A stretch of 64,000 nucleotides of DNA from Sphingobacterium wenxiniae (GCF_900116225.1 NZ_FOZZ01000004.1:186001-250000), one strand, 5' to 3'; positions 15,455 through 25,233 are shown, numbered from the stretch's first letter. The notes: generated by a model from the sequence alone, not told the origin. Numbers and translations are program-made.

Positions 15455-15919
15455 ATGAAAACCATAGGATACAACTTCTTGGTCATCATTTTTCTTATGC
15501 TCACTTCCTGCGGGGATCAAGCGTTTTATGAAAAAAATGAACCTATCAAAAATCGTAGCTGGGCCTATAATGAAATTCCGCAGTTCGAGGTGCATATTAC
15601 GGACAAGAACATTAAATACGATGTTTTTGTCAACTTGCGCCATACAACCCATTATGGATTTTCGAACCTTTTTGTATTGGTCCATGAAAAAGGTCCACAG
15701 TTACGGGACACCGCATTTCGCCATGAGCTGAAATTGGCGGAACTGGACGGACGTTGGACAGGAAAGGGGGCGGGAAGTCTATTCCAAAATCAACTTTTGA
15801 TAAAAGAAAATTTTACTTTTCCAGATACAGGAGTCTATCACTTTGCCATTGAGCAAAACATGCGTGAAAACCCATTAAAAGAAATTTCAGATGTGGGTCT
15901 TAAAATTGTTCAAAAGTAA
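15455..15919 (+). CDS. gldH: GldH family lipoprotein
   Basis: A 154-residue lipoprotein. The signal MKTIGYNFLVIIFLMLTSC ends with the lipobox LTSC, so the Cys at residue 19 would be lipidated. The mature part is beta-rich and matches GldH (SWAYNEIPQFEVHITD, INVNLRHTTHYGFSNLFV-like stretch, FPDTGVYHFAIEQNMR). GldH was found in Flavobacterium as necessary for gliding and chitin use, but homologues occur in non-gliding Bacteroidota. The start at 15455 is used because it begins the signal peptide. Its stop abuts the lpxK start with no gap. Confidence 0.88.
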   Translation: MKTIGYNFLVIIFLMLTSCGDQAFYEKNEPIKNRSWAYNEIPQFEVHITDKNIKYDVFVNLRHTTHYGFSNLFVLVHEKGPQLRDTAFRHELKLAELDGRWTGKGAGSLFQNQLLIKENFTFPDTGVYHFAIEQNMRENPLKEISDVGLKIVQK

Positions 15920-16951
15920 ATGATGCGCATTATCAGATGGATATTGCTCCCTTTTTCTCTTCTATATGCACTAATAGTATGGTTGCGTAATCGATTTTAT
16001 GATATAGGGATCTTAAAAAGCCAATCTTTTCCCCTGCCTATCGTGGTCATTGGCAATTTAGCTGTAGGTGGTACAGGTAAAAGTCCCATGACCGAACATA
16101 TACTACGCTTGATTTCTCCTTTGAGGAATATAGCTGTGCTGAGCAGAGGCTACGGTCGAAAAACAAAGGGCTTTCGCAAAGTGGAGGTTTCTTCCACAGC
16201 TGGAGAGGTCGGCGATGAACCTTTACAGATCAAACGCAAATTTCCTCAGAATACCGTGGTTGTCTGTGAAGACCGTTGTATAGGTATTGAAAAAATACGT
16301 CGCAAACATGAGGGTATTCTGTTAGACGATGCTTTTCAACATCGTAAGTTACGTCCCAGTTTTTCCATATTGCTGTTTGATTTTGCCTCACTTCAACACG
16401 TTATTCTACCTCTGCCTACAGGAAACTTTAGGGATTGCCTACACGAGAGTAAACGTGCAGATTTAGTCGTTATCACCAAATGTCCCAACAAAGTTGATGG
16501 TGACACCCGATTTCAACTGCAGGCAAAGCTCCATAAGTACACGCAAGCTCCCATTTTCTTCTCGACCATTGCTTATGAAAACCCTATAAACGACCGGGGG
16601 GAGCAACTACATTTGCATGAGTTGCAACAGAAAGGTATCCTGCTTATAACCGGTATAGCCAACCCTTTGCCCCTCCTTTCCCATATAGAGCCTATGGCTT
16701 CATCCCTTAAACATATAGCTTATCCCGACCATCACGCTTTTTCAGCTTCGGATATAGAAAAGATAAAGCATAGTTACGATAGTATACCAACAGATAATAA
16801 GCTCATACTTACTACAGAGAAGGACTTTCAGCGCCTACCGGAAGAACTGAAGATACAATCCCCCATTTTCTATATACCTATACATCAGTCTATTTTGTTT
16901 AACCAGGATTTCGAATTCGAAAATATGGTGAAAAGGGCATTTTCTTGTTAA
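15920..16951 (+). CDS. lpxK: Tetraacyldisaccharide 4'-kinase
   Basis: A 343-residue inner-membrane kinase that phosphorylates the 4' position of the lipid A precursor. An N-terminal hydrophobic anchor (residues 2-25) is followed by VIGNLAVGGTGKSPMTEHIL with the P-loop near 47-55. Then come SRGYGRKTKGF, GDEPLQIKRKFP and LLDDAFQHRKLRPS, all LpxK landmarks. Two consecutive ATG codons (15920 and 15923) could start translation. The gene begins at the base after the gldH stop, so the two are translationally coupled. Its presence shows the organism makes lipid A. Confidence 0.96.
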   Translation: MMRIIRWILLPFSLLYALIVWLRNRFYDIGILKSQSFPLPIVVIGNLAVGGTGKSPMTEHILRLISPLRNIAVLSRGYGRKTKGFRKVEVSSTAGEVGDEPLQIKRKFPQNTVVVCEDRCIGIEKIRRKHEGILLDDAFQHRKLRPSFSILLFDFASLQHVILPLPTGNFRDCLHESKRADLVVITKCPNKVDGDTRFQLQAKLHKYTQAPIFFSTIAYENPINDRGEQLHLHELQQKGILLITGIANPLPLLSHIEPMASSLKHIAYPDHHAFSASDIEKIKHSYDSIPTDNKLILTTEKDFQRLPEELKIQSPIFYIPIHQSILFNQDFEFENMVKRAFSC

Positions 16952-17068
16952 GGAATGTTAAATTGTAACATATGTGATACAAAAAAATACTAAACCCACT
17001 CCTTTTCCTGTTATTATAAGTAAAAAAGGATAAATAATATTTAGTGTAAACATTTAAAATTTAACATC

Positions 17069-17404
17069 ATGAAAAAATTATTTTTAACAGGTATCAGTTT
17101 ATTATTTGCGTTAACATTGACATTTGCCCAAGAGGGTAATCCTGAAGAAAAAGCAAAACAAGTGGTCACGGAGTTAACTGAAAAGTTGACATTAACAGAC
17201 GACCAACAAAAATCAATATACGATATCGTATTGGACAATGCTAAGCAAAAAGAAGCTTTAAAAGCGGATACCACCTTATCCCCAGAAGCGTTATCTGAAG
17301 CCGTCAGCAGATTAAAAGAAACTAAAAAAGCGCAGATAACTGAAAAACTGTCGGACGAACAAAAAGCACTCTATGCGCAAATAATCGCTGACAAGAAGAA
17401 GTAA
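17069..17404 (+). CDS. Small secreted helical protein (Spy-like)
   Basis: A 111-residue protein with a signal peptide (MKKLFLTGISLLFALTLTFAQ) and a mature part of about 90 charged, helical residues. It has two repeats of the type LTEKLTLTDDQQKSIYDIV and ITEKLSDEQKALYAQI. Small periplasmic proteins of this shape resemble Spy/CpxP, which act as chaperones or stress sensors, and are common in Sphingobacteriaceae. The LTxxQ motif present here (LTDDQQ) is typical of that group. It is a single-gene unit with an AT-rich promoter region and a strong terminator. Function is inferred from fold type only. Confidence 0.75.
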   Translation: MKKLFLTGISLLFALTLTFAQEGNPEEKAKQVVTELTEKLTLTDDQQKSIYDIVLDNAKQKEALKADTTLSPEALSEAVSRLKETKKAQITEKLSDEQKALYAQIIADKKK

Positions 17405-17420
17405 GTTTCTTTATTTTTTA

Positions 17421-17458
17421 GACATCCGAAGTTTTAAAAACTTCGGATGTCTTTTTTT
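17421..17458 (+). terminator. Strong intrinsic terminator
   Basis: GACATCCGAAGTTTT (17421-17435) pairs with its complement (17437-17451), followed by seven T at 17452-17458. It ends the Spy-like gene. Confidence 0.9.
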
Positions 17459-17472
17459 GTATAGGTATCATA

Positions 17473-17506
17473 AAAAAGGCGGATTCCAAATGGAATCCGC
17501 CTTTTT
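17473..17506 (-). terminator. Intrinsic terminator for dnaA
   Basis: GGCGGATTCCA (17478-17488) pairs with TGGAATCCGCC (17491-17501), extended by A5/T5 on the outside. On the minus strand it follows the dnaA stop at 17533 and has a U tract. It may also stop plus-strand read-through. Confidence 0.85.
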
Positions 17507-17532
17507 AACACTCAAAAATCAAAATAGATTCT

Positions 17533-18960
17533 TTACGAGGATTTCAGTTTTTTCTGAATGTCCTGTACATAAGTCTTAAATTTCTTATCAGTTTCGATTA
17601 GATCCTCAACTGTCTGACACGCATAAATCACGGTAGAATGGTCACGTCCTCCAAAGAAGTTACCGATAGACTTCAGTGAAGATTTTGTGTGGTTCTTAGC
17701 CAGGTACATAGAGATTTGACGAGCCTGTACAATCTCACGTTTACGTACTTTGGATTTCACCATTTCCACTGGGACTTCAAAATACTCACAAACTAACTTT
17801 TGAATATATTCCATGGAAATTTCTTTGTGTGTATTCTTCACAAAGTTCTTTAACATGGATTTTGCCAAATTGAGATCGATTTCTTTTTTGTTCAATGTAG
17901 ATTGCGCAAGTAAGGAAACCATAGCCCCTTCTAGCTCTCTTACACTATTATCAATCTGTGTGGCTACAAATTCCACCACATTTTCCGGTAATTCAATACC
18001 GTCGGAGTACATTTTTTTCTTCAAGATTGCCATCCGAGTTTCCAAATCCGGAACTTGTATATCTGCAGATAATCCCCATTTGAAACGACTTAACAAGCGT
18101 TCTTCCAGGCCAGATAAATCCTTAGGAGCTTTGTCCGAAGTCAAGATAATCTGCTTGCCCGACTGGTGTAGATGGTTGAAAATATGGAAAAAAATATCCT
18201 GTGTTTTCTCCTTGCCGGCGAAGTTATGCACATCATCCATGATGATGACATCCATCGCTTGATAGAAGTTTACAAAATCGTTGATGGTATTATTCTTCAA
18301 GGAGTCCACAAACTGCTGACAGAATTTTTCACAAGAAACATAGATAACCAACTTATCCGGTAGATTCTTTTTGATCTCATTACCAATCGCCTGGGCCAAG
18401 TGAGTTTTTCCCAAACCCACATCGCCATAAATCATCAATGGATTAAATGATGTTCCTCCGGGCTTGTTTGCCACAGCAAAACCTGCGGAACGAGCTAATC
18501 GATTACATTCACCTTCTATAAAGTTATCAAAAGTGTAATGCGAATTTAACTGCGGATCTACCTGTAGTTTTTTCAATCCTGGAATCACAAATGGATTCTT
18601 TATATTTTTATTCAAAGCTACAGGAACAGGGATAGATTGTTTTTTACCTTCCGCACCATTTCCGTTGGAAGGGATATTGGTGGTATAAGGTGTATTGGCC
18701 GAAGATTTATCCACAATGATATTGTACTCCAAACGACCTTGCTCTCCTAAGAACTTTTTGATGGTCTTACGTAGGATACCTACATAGTGTTCTTCAAGCC
18801 ACTCATAAAAAAATACGGATGGCACTTGAATAGTCAAAACGTTCCCATTCAAACCTACTGCTTTTACAGGTTCAAACCAGGTCTTGAAACTTTGCGCAGG
18901 TATATTGTCCTTGATGATCTGAAGACAGCTATTCCAAACACTTGTACACGTTTTTTCCAT
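17533..18960 (-). CDS. dnaA: Chromosomal replication initiator DnaA
   Basis: A 475-residue initiator. Domain I begins MEKTCTSVWNSCLQIIKDN. Domain II is a short polar linker near residues 105-130. The AAA+ domain III has GDVGLGKTHLAQAIGNE (Walker A, about 190) and VIIMDDVHNFAGK (Walker B, about 252). Domain IV carries the box-recognition helix GRDHSTVIYACQ near 450. It binds DnaA boxes and melts the origin. The ATG at 18958-18960 is used rather than an in-frame codon 13 residues upstream. A perfect TTATCCACA lies within the gene at 18708-18716. The gene is about 24 kb from the box-rich spacer at 42960-43340. Confidence 0.98.
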   Translation of the reverse strand: MEKTCTSVWNSCLQIIKDNIPAQSFKTWFEPVKAVGLNGNVLTIQVPSVFFYEWLEEHYVGILRKTIKKFLGEQGRLEYNIIVDKSSANTPYTTNIPSNGNGAEGKKQSIPVPVALNKNIKNPFVIPGLKKLQVDPQLNSHYTFDNFIEGECNRLARSAGFAVANKPGGTSFNPLMIYGDVGLGKTHLAQAIGNEIKKNLPDKLVIYVSCEKFCQQFVDSLKNNTINDFVNFYQAMDVIIMDDVHNFAGKEKTQDIFFHIFNHLHQSGKQIILTSDKAPKDLSGLEERLLSRFKWGLSADIQVPDLETRMAILKKKMYSDGIELPENVVEFVATQIDNSVRELEGAMVSLLAQSTLNKKEIDLNLAKSMLKNFVKNTHKEISMEYIQKLVCEYFEVPVEMVKSKVRKREIVQARQISMYLAKNHTKSSLKSIGNFFGGRDHSTVIYACQTVEDLIETDKKFKTYVQDIQKKLKSS

Positions 18961-19332
18961 TCTTAAATTGTTAATAACTTGAAAACCAATAATTGACACA
19001 AAAAGTGTTTATAACTTTCTGTTAAGACGAAGATGACAAAAAAAAACGAGCTAAAAAACTAAATTGTCAAAAAAAACATAAATAGCTTATTATTAGATTT
19101 TTATATTGATTTTTGCGCGTTTTGTCTGCTAAAAAAATAACTTAAAATATTTTTTCAACACCGCCATTTCTTCGCTTTCCTCTATTGTACTTTTAACCAA
19201 AAACAGCATCTATTTCTTCTAAATGTGGAAAACTATTGTGCTGTTTCTATGGGTTAAATATAAGGAATAAAAAAAGACAAAAAAAGCGAGATTTAATAAA
19301 ATCCCGCTTCTTAAATTTTCTATATCAAGCGA
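18961..19332. other. Gene-free spacer upstream of dnaA
   Basis: This 372-bp AT-rich spacer holds the dnaA promoter region (not resolved) and one DnaA-box-like TGTGGAAAA at 19224-19232 inside an 8-bp inverted repeat (AAACAGCA at 19201-19208, complement at 19239-19246). The dxs terminator is at 19284-19309. There is no open frame of interest. One box is too few for a convincing origin. Confidence 0.6.
19284..19309 (-). terminator. Intrinsic terminator for dxs
   Basis: AAGCGAGATTT (19284-19294) pairs with AAATCCCGCTT (19299-19309) except for one A/C mismatch. On the minus strand it is followed by T-rich sequence 24 bp beyond the dxs stop. Confidence 0.75.
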
Positions 19333-21261
19333 TTAGGAAACCATTGAATCTGTCTTTATTCCAGATGTTAGCTTTTTGACTTCACTGGCAATGGATTCGG
19401 CATCATATCCACAGATTTTCCATAACTCTGCCTGCTCACCATGTTCAACAATTTCATCTGGAATTCCTAAACGGACAACTTGTGCTTTGTAACAATGATC
19501 CGCCATAAATTCCAATACCGCAGCACCTACTCCTCCCATAAGGCTTCCATCTTCTACGGTAATTATCTTATTAAACTTCTTGAATACCTCATGTAGCAAC
19601 TGTTCATCCAAAGGTTTGGCAAAACGTAAATCGTAATGAGCAGGGTGAATTCCTTCTTCGCTCAAGTACTGCACCGCTTTAACCACTTCATTGCCAATGG
19701 CTCCAAAACTGAGGATGGCCACCTCTTCTCCATCTTGCAATTTACGTCCTTTCCCTATTTCAATCTTTGCAAATGGACGTTTCCAATCGACCATCACTCC
19801 ATTTCCCCTTGGATAACGGATAACAAAAGGTCCTTGATCTGGTAACTGAGCTGTGTACATCAGATTCCTTAGCTCCTCCTCATTCATCGGAGCTGACACA
19901 ACTAGATTCGGAACACAACGCATATAAGCAATATCATACGCCCCATGATGCGTTGGGCCATCAGCCCCAACAACACCGGCCCTATCCAAGCAAAACACGA
20001 CATTTAGCTTCTGTAAAGCCACATCGTGGATAACCTGATCATAGGCCCTTTGCATAAAAGAGGAGTAAATATTACAGAAAGGTACCAACCCCTGTGTAGC
20101 CAAACCCGCGCTAAAAGTCACAGCATGTTGCTCGGCAATACCTACATCAAACGCTCGATGTGGCATTACTTTCATCATGATATTCATGGAAGAACCGGAA
20201 GGCATAGCAGGTGTAATGCCCATAATTTTATCATTGACTTCTGCCAATTCCACGAGGGTATGTCCAAAAACATCTTGGTATTTCGGTGGTTTTGGCTTGT
20301 CCGATACACTTTTTTTGATTTCACCGGTGATTTTATCAAACAAACCGGGAGCATGCCATGTCGTCTGATCCTTTTCTGCCAAGGCATATCCCTTGCCTTT
20401 CACCGTAACGGCATGCAGAAGCTTTGGCCCTGGTATATGTTTTAAATCTTCTATTGTTTTAGCCAATTTATTGACATCATGTCCGTCAACAGGGCCAAAA
20501 TAACGAAAGTTAAGTGATTCGAATAAATTGGCGTTTTTTAACAACGTTCCTTTTATACTTTGCTCCAATTTCTTTGCCCAACCATAAGCATCTGGGCCAT
20601 TTTTAGAAATCTTCGCTAAAACAGCAATCAGCTCATCACGGAATTTATTATAACTTCTGGAGGTAGTAATACTCGTTAAGTACTCCTTCATTGCCCCAAC
20701 ATTTGGGTCTATGGACATACAGTTATCATTCAGTATCACCAATAGGTTGGATTTCTCAATGCCTGCATGGTTCAGTGCTTCAAAAGCCATCCCTCCGGTC
20801 AAAGCTCCATCACCTATAATGGCGACATGCTGCCTGTCTTTTTCTCCTTTATATTCGGACGCAACGGCCATTCCTAATGCTGCCGATATAGAGGTTGAAG
20901 AATGGCCTACTCCAAAGGCATCATATTCACTTTCTTCTCTTTTAGGGAATCCCGAAAGTCCTCCAAAAACACGATTGGTATGGAAAACATCTCGTCTGCC
21001 TGTTAATATCTTATGCCCATAAGCTTGATGGCCTACATCGAAAATAATCTGGTCATAGGGTGTATTCAGTACGTAATGTAACGCCACAGTAAGCTCTACG
21101 ACACCTAAACTTGCCGCAAAGTGCCCTCCATTTTCCGAAACGATATCAATGATAAACTGTCTTAGTTCATGGCAAACCTCTTCCAATTGGTTAGGTTTCA
21201 ACGACCTAAGATCAGACGGATAATTTATCTGTTGTAATAGCGGACCAGCCTCTACTTGCAT
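19333..21261 (-). CDS. dxs: 1-deoxy-D-xylulose-5-phosphate synthase
   Basis: A 642-residue thiamine-diphosphate enzyme joining pyruvate and glyceraldehyde 3-phosphate, the first step of the MEP isoprenoid pathway. The N-terminal [20 protein letters not shown] is near 41. The thiamine-binding motif [18 protein letters not shown] is near 150 and ends in [13 protein letters not shown]. The transketolase domain has [21 protein letters not shown] near 430, including the catalytic His. Length is normal. It is a single-gene minus-strand unit diverging from scpA. Confidence 0.97.
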   Translation of the reverse strand: MQVEAGPLLQQINYPSDLRSLKPNQLEEVCHELRQFIIDIVSENGGHFAASLGVVELTVALHYVLNTPYDQIIFDVGHQAYGHKILTGRRDVFHTNRVFGGLSGFPKREESEYDAFGVGHSSTSISAALGMAVASEYKGEKDRQHVAIIGDGALTGGMAFEALNHAGIEKSNLLVILNDNCMSIDPNVGAMKEYLTSITTSRSYNKFRDELIAVLAKISKNGPDAYGWAKKLEQSIKGTLLKNANLFESLNFRYFGPVDGHDVNKLAKTIEDLKHIPGPKLLHAVTVKGKGYALAEKDQTTWHAPGLFDKITGEIKKSVSDKPKPPKYQDVFGHTLVELAEVNDKIMGITPAMPSGSSMNIMMKVMPHRAFDVGIAEQHAVTFSAGLATQGLVPFCNIYSSFMQRAYDQVIHDVALQKLNVVFCLDRAGVVGADGPTHHGAYDIAYMRCVPNLVVSAPMNEEELRNLMYTAQLPDQGPFVIRYPRGNGVMVDWKRPFAKIEIGKGRKLQDGEEVAILSFGAIGNEVVKAVQYLSEEGIHPAHYDLRFAKPLDEQLLHEVFKKFNKIITVEDGSLMGGVGAAVLEFMADHCYKAQVVRLGIPDEIVEHGEQAELWKICGYDAESIASEVKKLTSGIKTDSMVS

Positions 21262-21383
21262 ATCTTCTTCCCTATATAAATAAGTTACAAACTTAAGAAC
21301 TTATTCCCTAAACTAAGGAACAATATAATCAAATAAAAGTTTAGCAGGTTTTTCCCTGTCAATTCCTTATTTTTGAACAGGAT

Positions 21384-22136
21384 ATGCAAACAACAGGTTA
21401 CGAAATAAAACTGGAGCAATTCGAAGGGCCCTTCGACCTCTTGCTTTTCTTTATTGAACGGGATGAACTGAACATCCACGATATTCCGATTTCAAAGATA
21501 ACAGATGATTTTTTGGATTATATCCAAAAGATGCAATCGTTGAATATAGAACTTGCCAGTGAATTTATCTTTGTAGCATCTACGCTGATGCGTATCAAAG
21601 CCAAAATGTTGCTTCCTCGTCCAGAACTCGATGACGCCGAAAACGAAATCGATCTGAAAAAAGAACTGACACAAAAACTTATCCTTTATAAACAATTTAA
21701 AGAGATTTGTGAACAGCTTCGTACATTGGAAGAGGAAAGAAACCGTTTACACGCTCGGGGCAATATAACCTTGGACAATAAGAGAGCGAGAAGTAAAGAC
21801 ACAACAGAAGAAGAGCTTTCTTCTTTCGACTTATATAAGCTGATGATGGTATACGAAAAATTGATGTTTAATTTCACACATCGTTTACAAGAAGTTATCC
21901 ATACTGTGGTGAAGTTTCCTTACACCATTGAACAGCAGAAAAAAGCTATTACTGAACTTATCGAAATCAACCAAAAATTGGATTTTAGACAAATTGCCAA
22001 GAACTCGGAAAACAAGGTACAGTTTGTCTTCAATTTCTTAGCTATTTTGGAAATGTTGCAACAACGGTTGCTGGAAATACAAATAGGCACCGGTTATAAC
22101 AGTTTTTGGATTGAGAAAAGAACGGACCTAAATTAA
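21384..22136 (+). CDS. scpA: Segregation and condensation protein A
   Basis: A 250-residue kleisin. The N-terminus YEIKLEQFEGPFDLLLFFIERDELNIHDIPI is the ScpA signature for binding the SMC head, and SLNIELASEFIFVASTLMRIKAKMLLP near 53 continues it. The C-terminal winged helix is at about 180-250 (VQFVFNFLAILEMLQQRLLEIQ). Together with SMC and ScpB it forms the condensin that compacts origins after replication. Its location in the region holding dnaA, parS and the presumed origin fits that role. It converges on the enoyl-CoA hydratase gene with a 5-bp gap. Confidence 0.95.
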   Translation: MQTTGYEIKLEQFEGPFDLLLFFIERDELNIHDIPISKITDDFLDYIQKMQSLNIELASEFIFVASTLMRIKAKMLLPRPELDDAENEIDLKKELTQKLILYKQFKEICEQLRTLEEERNRLHARGNITLDNKRARSKDTTEEELSSFDLYKLMMVYEKLMFNFTHRLQEVIHTVVKFPYTIEQQKKAITELIEINQKLDFRQIAKNSENKVQFVFNFLAILEMLQQRLLEIQIGTGYNSFWIEKRTDLN

Positions 22137-22141
22137 GGAAT

Positions 22142-22885
22142 CTATTTATTAAACATTCTTTTCTGTACATCTCCAGAAAATTTCAATTCCTGTAAGCGCT
22201 GTAATAAAAAGGCATATCGGTTTTCATGCGGAATGTTTGGTAACTGCCGTACAGCCTTAAATCCAGAAAAAATAGCTGATGAACTCATCGCCTTAAATCG
22301 TTCCACAAATTTTTCTACTTCTATTTTATTCAAAAAGCCATCTACCAATCCATAATCCATCGCTTCTGCTGCAGAAAAATAGTCTGTATTAAGACATAAT
22401 TGCAAGACCTTTTTTTCTGGCATTACTTGAAGTAAGCTAGCCACCACCTGAAAAGGAAATATACCTAAATTCAATTCCGGTAATCTAAACTGTACATTTT
22501 CAGCACAAAAAACATATGTACATCCCGCTATCATCAAAAATGCTCCAGCAATCACATCTCCTTCCACAATTGCCACAGAAGGTTTATACAGGGTTGCGAA
22601 GACTTCACCCAAAGAGATTGGTTGATTTTCTATGTTTGGGTTTCGTATATCAAGCTCTTCATTTTCGAAGGTTTTCAAGTCCATACCTGCACAGAACACC
22701 GGTCCATCAGCTTTTAGGACAACAACCTTTACCGCATTATCCGCATTTGCCTGTTGAAAAGCATGCGCCAATTCATTGACCATAGTCGGTGTGAAAGCGT
22801 TTCTTTTCTCCGGACGCGCTAAAATGACCTCCATTTGGAAATCTATTTTGTTGACTTTGATATATTGGTATGTTATTGTCTGCAT
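22142..22885 (-). CDS. Enoyl-CoA hydratase/isomerase family protein
   Basis: A 247-residue crotonase-fold protein. The first oxyanion segment is CAGMDLKTFEN near 66. The second is normally GxxxGGG but here reads GDVIAGAFLMIAG near 109-121, so a Gly is replaced by Ala-Phe. LPELNLGIFPF near 134 supplies the usual catalytic Glu. It follows the HMG-CoA-lyase gene by 9 nt, which points to 3-methylglutaconyl-CoA hydratase in leucine breakdown. The altered oxyanion hole makes the exact reaction uncertain. Soluble, cytoplasmic. Confidence 0.85.
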   Translation of the reverse strand: MQTITYQYIKVNKIDFQMEVILARPEKRNAFTPTMVNELAHAFQQANADNAVKVVVLKADGPVFCAGMDLKTFENEELDIRNPNIENQPISLGEVFATLYKPSVAIVEGDVIAGAFLMIAGCTYVFCAENVQFRLPELNLGIFPFQVVASLLQVMPEKKVLQLCLNTDYFSAAEAMDYGLVDGFLNKIEVEKFVERFKAMSSSAIFSGFKAVRQLPNIPHENRYAFLLQRLQELKFSGDVQKRMFNK

Positions 22886-22894
22886 ATCATTCTT

Positions 22895-23746
22895 TTAAAC
22901 TTCCCTTATCAATTCCTGAAACCCTGTTAACAACGCTTGTATTTTCTCATCTTTTGGGTTTTTAAACTCCCTTAACAACATCTCCGTGGGTATATTGCCC
23001 ACCAAGTCATCCTGTGCGAATGGACAACCACCATAACCCATAATAGCCCCTTCAAAAATACGACATCCTGCTTCGTACGCTGCTTTTATTTTCAAAAGAG
23101 CATTTTCTTCCCTGCTGTGTAAATGAACACTGAATTCCAATGCAGGGAAAGTGTGCTTTATCAACGTGAATAACATTTTTATGCTCTCAGGGTAGGCTTC
23201 AGATGTAGTATCAGCAATGGAAAACCTTGTAACCCCCAATTGGGAAAGCTTTTCAATCCATTCCAAGACCAAATCCGTGCTCCAAGCATCTTTATAAGGA
23301 TTGCCAAAAGCCATGGATATATAGACTATTAATTCTTGCTTACCCTTCCCCATTATATTCCGAATACCTTCTACGCGTTGAAATGATTGTGCTATTGTAG
23401 AATTTGCATTGCGCTGTTGGAAAGTTTCGGATATGGAAAACGGATAACCCAAAAAATCAATTTTATCAAGTTGTTGTGCAATTTCCGCTCCTTTTTCATT
23501 AGCAATAATTGCTAAAAGCTTGGTATTTCCTTTTTTTTCTATCCCTTCCAGAACCCGTGCAGTATCCGCCATCTGTGGTACCGCCTTTGGTGAAACAAAA
23601 CTTCCGAAATCAATACAATCAAATAGATGGCTATCCATCAATAAATTGATATACGCTATCTTTTTCTCCGTTGATATAATGTGTTTAATCCCTTGAATAG
23701 CATCCCGAGGGCACTCTATTAGTTGTATCGCTTGTTTATCAGACAT
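22895..23746 (-). CDS. Hydroxymethylglutaryl-CoA lyase-like protein
   Basis: A 283-residue TIM-barrel protein of the HMGL family. GSFVSPKAVPQMADT near 48 and the Cys motif YGGCPFAQDDLVGNIPTE near 240 are characteristic of HMG-CoA lyase, which splits HMG-CoA into acetyl-CoA and acetoacetate. Two sites differ: the usual PRDGLQ is PRDAIQ (Arg14 and Asp15 kept), and the metal segment HxHDTxG reads HLHSREE, keeping both His but losing Asp-Thr-Gly. Operon partner is the hydratase homologue at 22142. A lyase acting on HMG-CoA fits the nearby carboxylase and acetoacetyl-CoA synthetase. Altered specificity is possible. Confidence 0.82.
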   Translation of the reverse strand: MSDKQAIQLIECPRDAIQGIKHIISTEKKIAYINLLMDSHLFDCIDFGSFVSPKAVPQMADTARVLEGIEKKGNTKLLAIIANEKGAEIAQQLDKIDFLGYPFSISETFQQRNANSTIAQSFQRVEGIRNIMGKGKQELIVYISMAFGNPYKDAWSTDLVLEWIEKLSQLGVTRFSIADTTSEAYPESIKMLFTLIKHTFPALEFSVHLHSREENALLKIKAAYEAGCRIFEGAIMGYGGCPFAQDDLVGNIPTEMLLREFKNPKDEKIQALLTGFQELIREV

Positions 23747-23823
23747 TTTTCTATTGTTCTCTTCTTACATATACAAATTGTGTTACCACATCGAAATATC
23801 TTTTTCGCACAGAACTTTTTTCT

Positions 23824-23841
23824 AACCACATAGGGACATAG
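23824..23841. repeat. 18-bp direct repeat, copy 1
   Basis: AACCACATAGGGACATAG, identical to 25262-25279. The two copies flank the acyl-CoA dehydrogenase gene. Likely a short interspersed motif of unknown role. Confidence 0.6.
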
Positions 23842-23931
23842 CCTTTTTCTATTACCCAAAAATTTTCACAGATGCCAAAGGCATTGTCATAGCTTGTCCT
23901 TTATTTGATCTATGTTTGTATGTCGTTCAAT

Positions 23932-25083
23932 TTATATATCTCGTTTAATTTCTCTTGCAATAACCATTTTTTGGATAGCACTTGTTCCTTCTCCTATAGT
24001 ACACAGCTTGGCATCCCTAAAGTATTTTTCTGCTGGATAGTCTTTCGTAAATCCATATCCCCCGTGTACCTGCACACTGTGATTGGACACCTCCACCGCT
24101 ATTTCCGAAGCATAATATTTGGCCATTGCACTTTCTTTCGTTACTTTCTGACCCGTATCTTTTAAGTGACCTGCCCGACGTATCAAGAGCTCAGAAGCAT
24201 CTATTTTGGTAGCCATATCCGCAATGGTAAAACCGACGTCCTGAAAATCAAAAATCTTCTGCTGGAACTGTTCGCGTTCATTAGCATAGCGTAGTGCACA
24301 TTCGTAAGCTCCGCGAGCAATGCCTAAAGAAAGCGCAGCAATAGAAATCCTTCCTCCATCCAACAATTTAAGAGCCTGAACAAACCCGTCTCCTACTTCA
24401 CCGATTACCTGACTTTTATGCACACGACAATTATCAAAAAACAAACTTGCTGTTTCTGAAGCCCGCATACCCAATTTGTCGATTTTCTTTCCCGCCGTAA
24501 AGCCAGGAGTCCCCTTCTCTATAATAAATGCCGTAACGCCGTGCTTATCTCCTTTTTCCCCTGTTCTAACCATCACAACAGCTACATCGCCACTTATAGC
24601 ATGGGTAATAAACGTTTTAGAGCCATTAATAATAAAATAATCATCTTCTCGTACAGCGGTAGTCGTTAGTCCCCCTGCATCGGAGCCAGACCCTGTTTCC
24701 GTAAGTCCCCAAGCACCAATCCACTCGGCCGTAGCCAATTTAGGTAGATACTTCTCCTTTTGCTCTTCATTTGCAAAGGATAAAATATGGTTGGTACATA
24801 AAGAATTGTGAGCTGCGACAGACAAACCTATAGAACCACAGACTTTGGAAATTTCATCTAAGATGGTAATGTACTCTTGATAACCTAAACCTGCTCCGTT
24901 GTATTTTTCGGGAACCAATATACCCATAAAGCCATATTCGCCCATCTTTTTAAACAACTCGACAGGAAAATACTGTTTTTCATCCCACTCCATGACATAG
25001 GGCTTGATAAACTCTCGAGCGAACTGGCGGGCACTTTCCCTTACCAAAGCTAATTGTTCATTTTCTTGTATTTGCAGTATCAT
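23932..25083 (-). CDS. Acyl-CoA dehydrogenase (short/branched chain)
   Basis: A 383-residue flavoenzyme. WGLTETGSGSDAGGLTTTA near 129 is the FAD-side family signature, and HGGYGFTKDYPAEKYFRDAKL near 345 the second. The C-terminal IGEGTSAIQ near 368 supplies the catalytic Glu in the position used by short-chain and short/branched-chain enzymes; isovaleryl-CoA dehydrogenases usually place it elsewhere. It introduces a double bond into a short or branched acyl-CoA and passes electrons to ETF. It diverges from the carboxylase gene at 25299, which favours a role in branched-chain amino acid breakdown. Exact substrate is not settled by sequence. Confidence 0.9.
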   Translation of the reverse strand: MILQIQENEQLALVRESARQFAREFIKPYVMEWDEKQYFPVELFKKMGEYGFMGILVPEKYNGAGLGYQEYITILDEISKVCGSIGLSVAAHNSLCTNHILSFANEEQKEKYLPKLATAEWIGAWGLTETGSGSDAGGLTTTAVREDDYFIINGSKTFITHAISGDVAVVMVRTGEKGDKHGVTAFIIEKGTPGFTAGKKIDKLGMRASETASLFFDNCRVHKSQVIGEVGDGFVQALKLLDGGRISIAALSLGIARGAYECALRYANEREQFQQKIFDFQDVGFTIADMATKIDASELLIRRAGHLKDTGQKVTKESAMAKYYASEIAVEVSNHSVQVHGGYGFTKDYPAEKYFRDAKLCTIGEGTSAIQKMVIAREIKRDI

Positions 25084-25225
25084 ATTTTAGAAGTTTATAT
25101 TCGTATTTGTTAAAAATATAAAATTTTAGACTTATTTTAAAATAATTATATTTTCATAAGTAAAAACAACCATATAATTAAAAGGTTTTAAATATAGGCT
25201 ATTAACAAACATTGTCCATTTTTAT

Positions 25226-25233
25226 TATATTTG
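25226..25233 (+). promoter_or_regulatory. Bacteroidota -7 box for the carboxylase gene
   Basis: TATATTTG matches TAnnTTTG exactly, 66 bp upstream of the ATG at 25299. No convincing -33 element was found. Confidence 0.4.

Noticed and set aside
15398..15685. Minus-strand open frame across gldH
   Set aside because: Shadow of gldH; the plus-strand lipoprotein has a clear signal and lipobox.
18961..19332. oriC next to dnaA
   Set aside because: Only one DnaA-box-like sequence (19224) and an exact box inside dnaA; far weaker than the cluster at 42960-43340.
20026..20445. Long open frame antisense to dxs
   Set aside because: It lies wholly inside a well-supported gene, with no recognisable protein features or start context.
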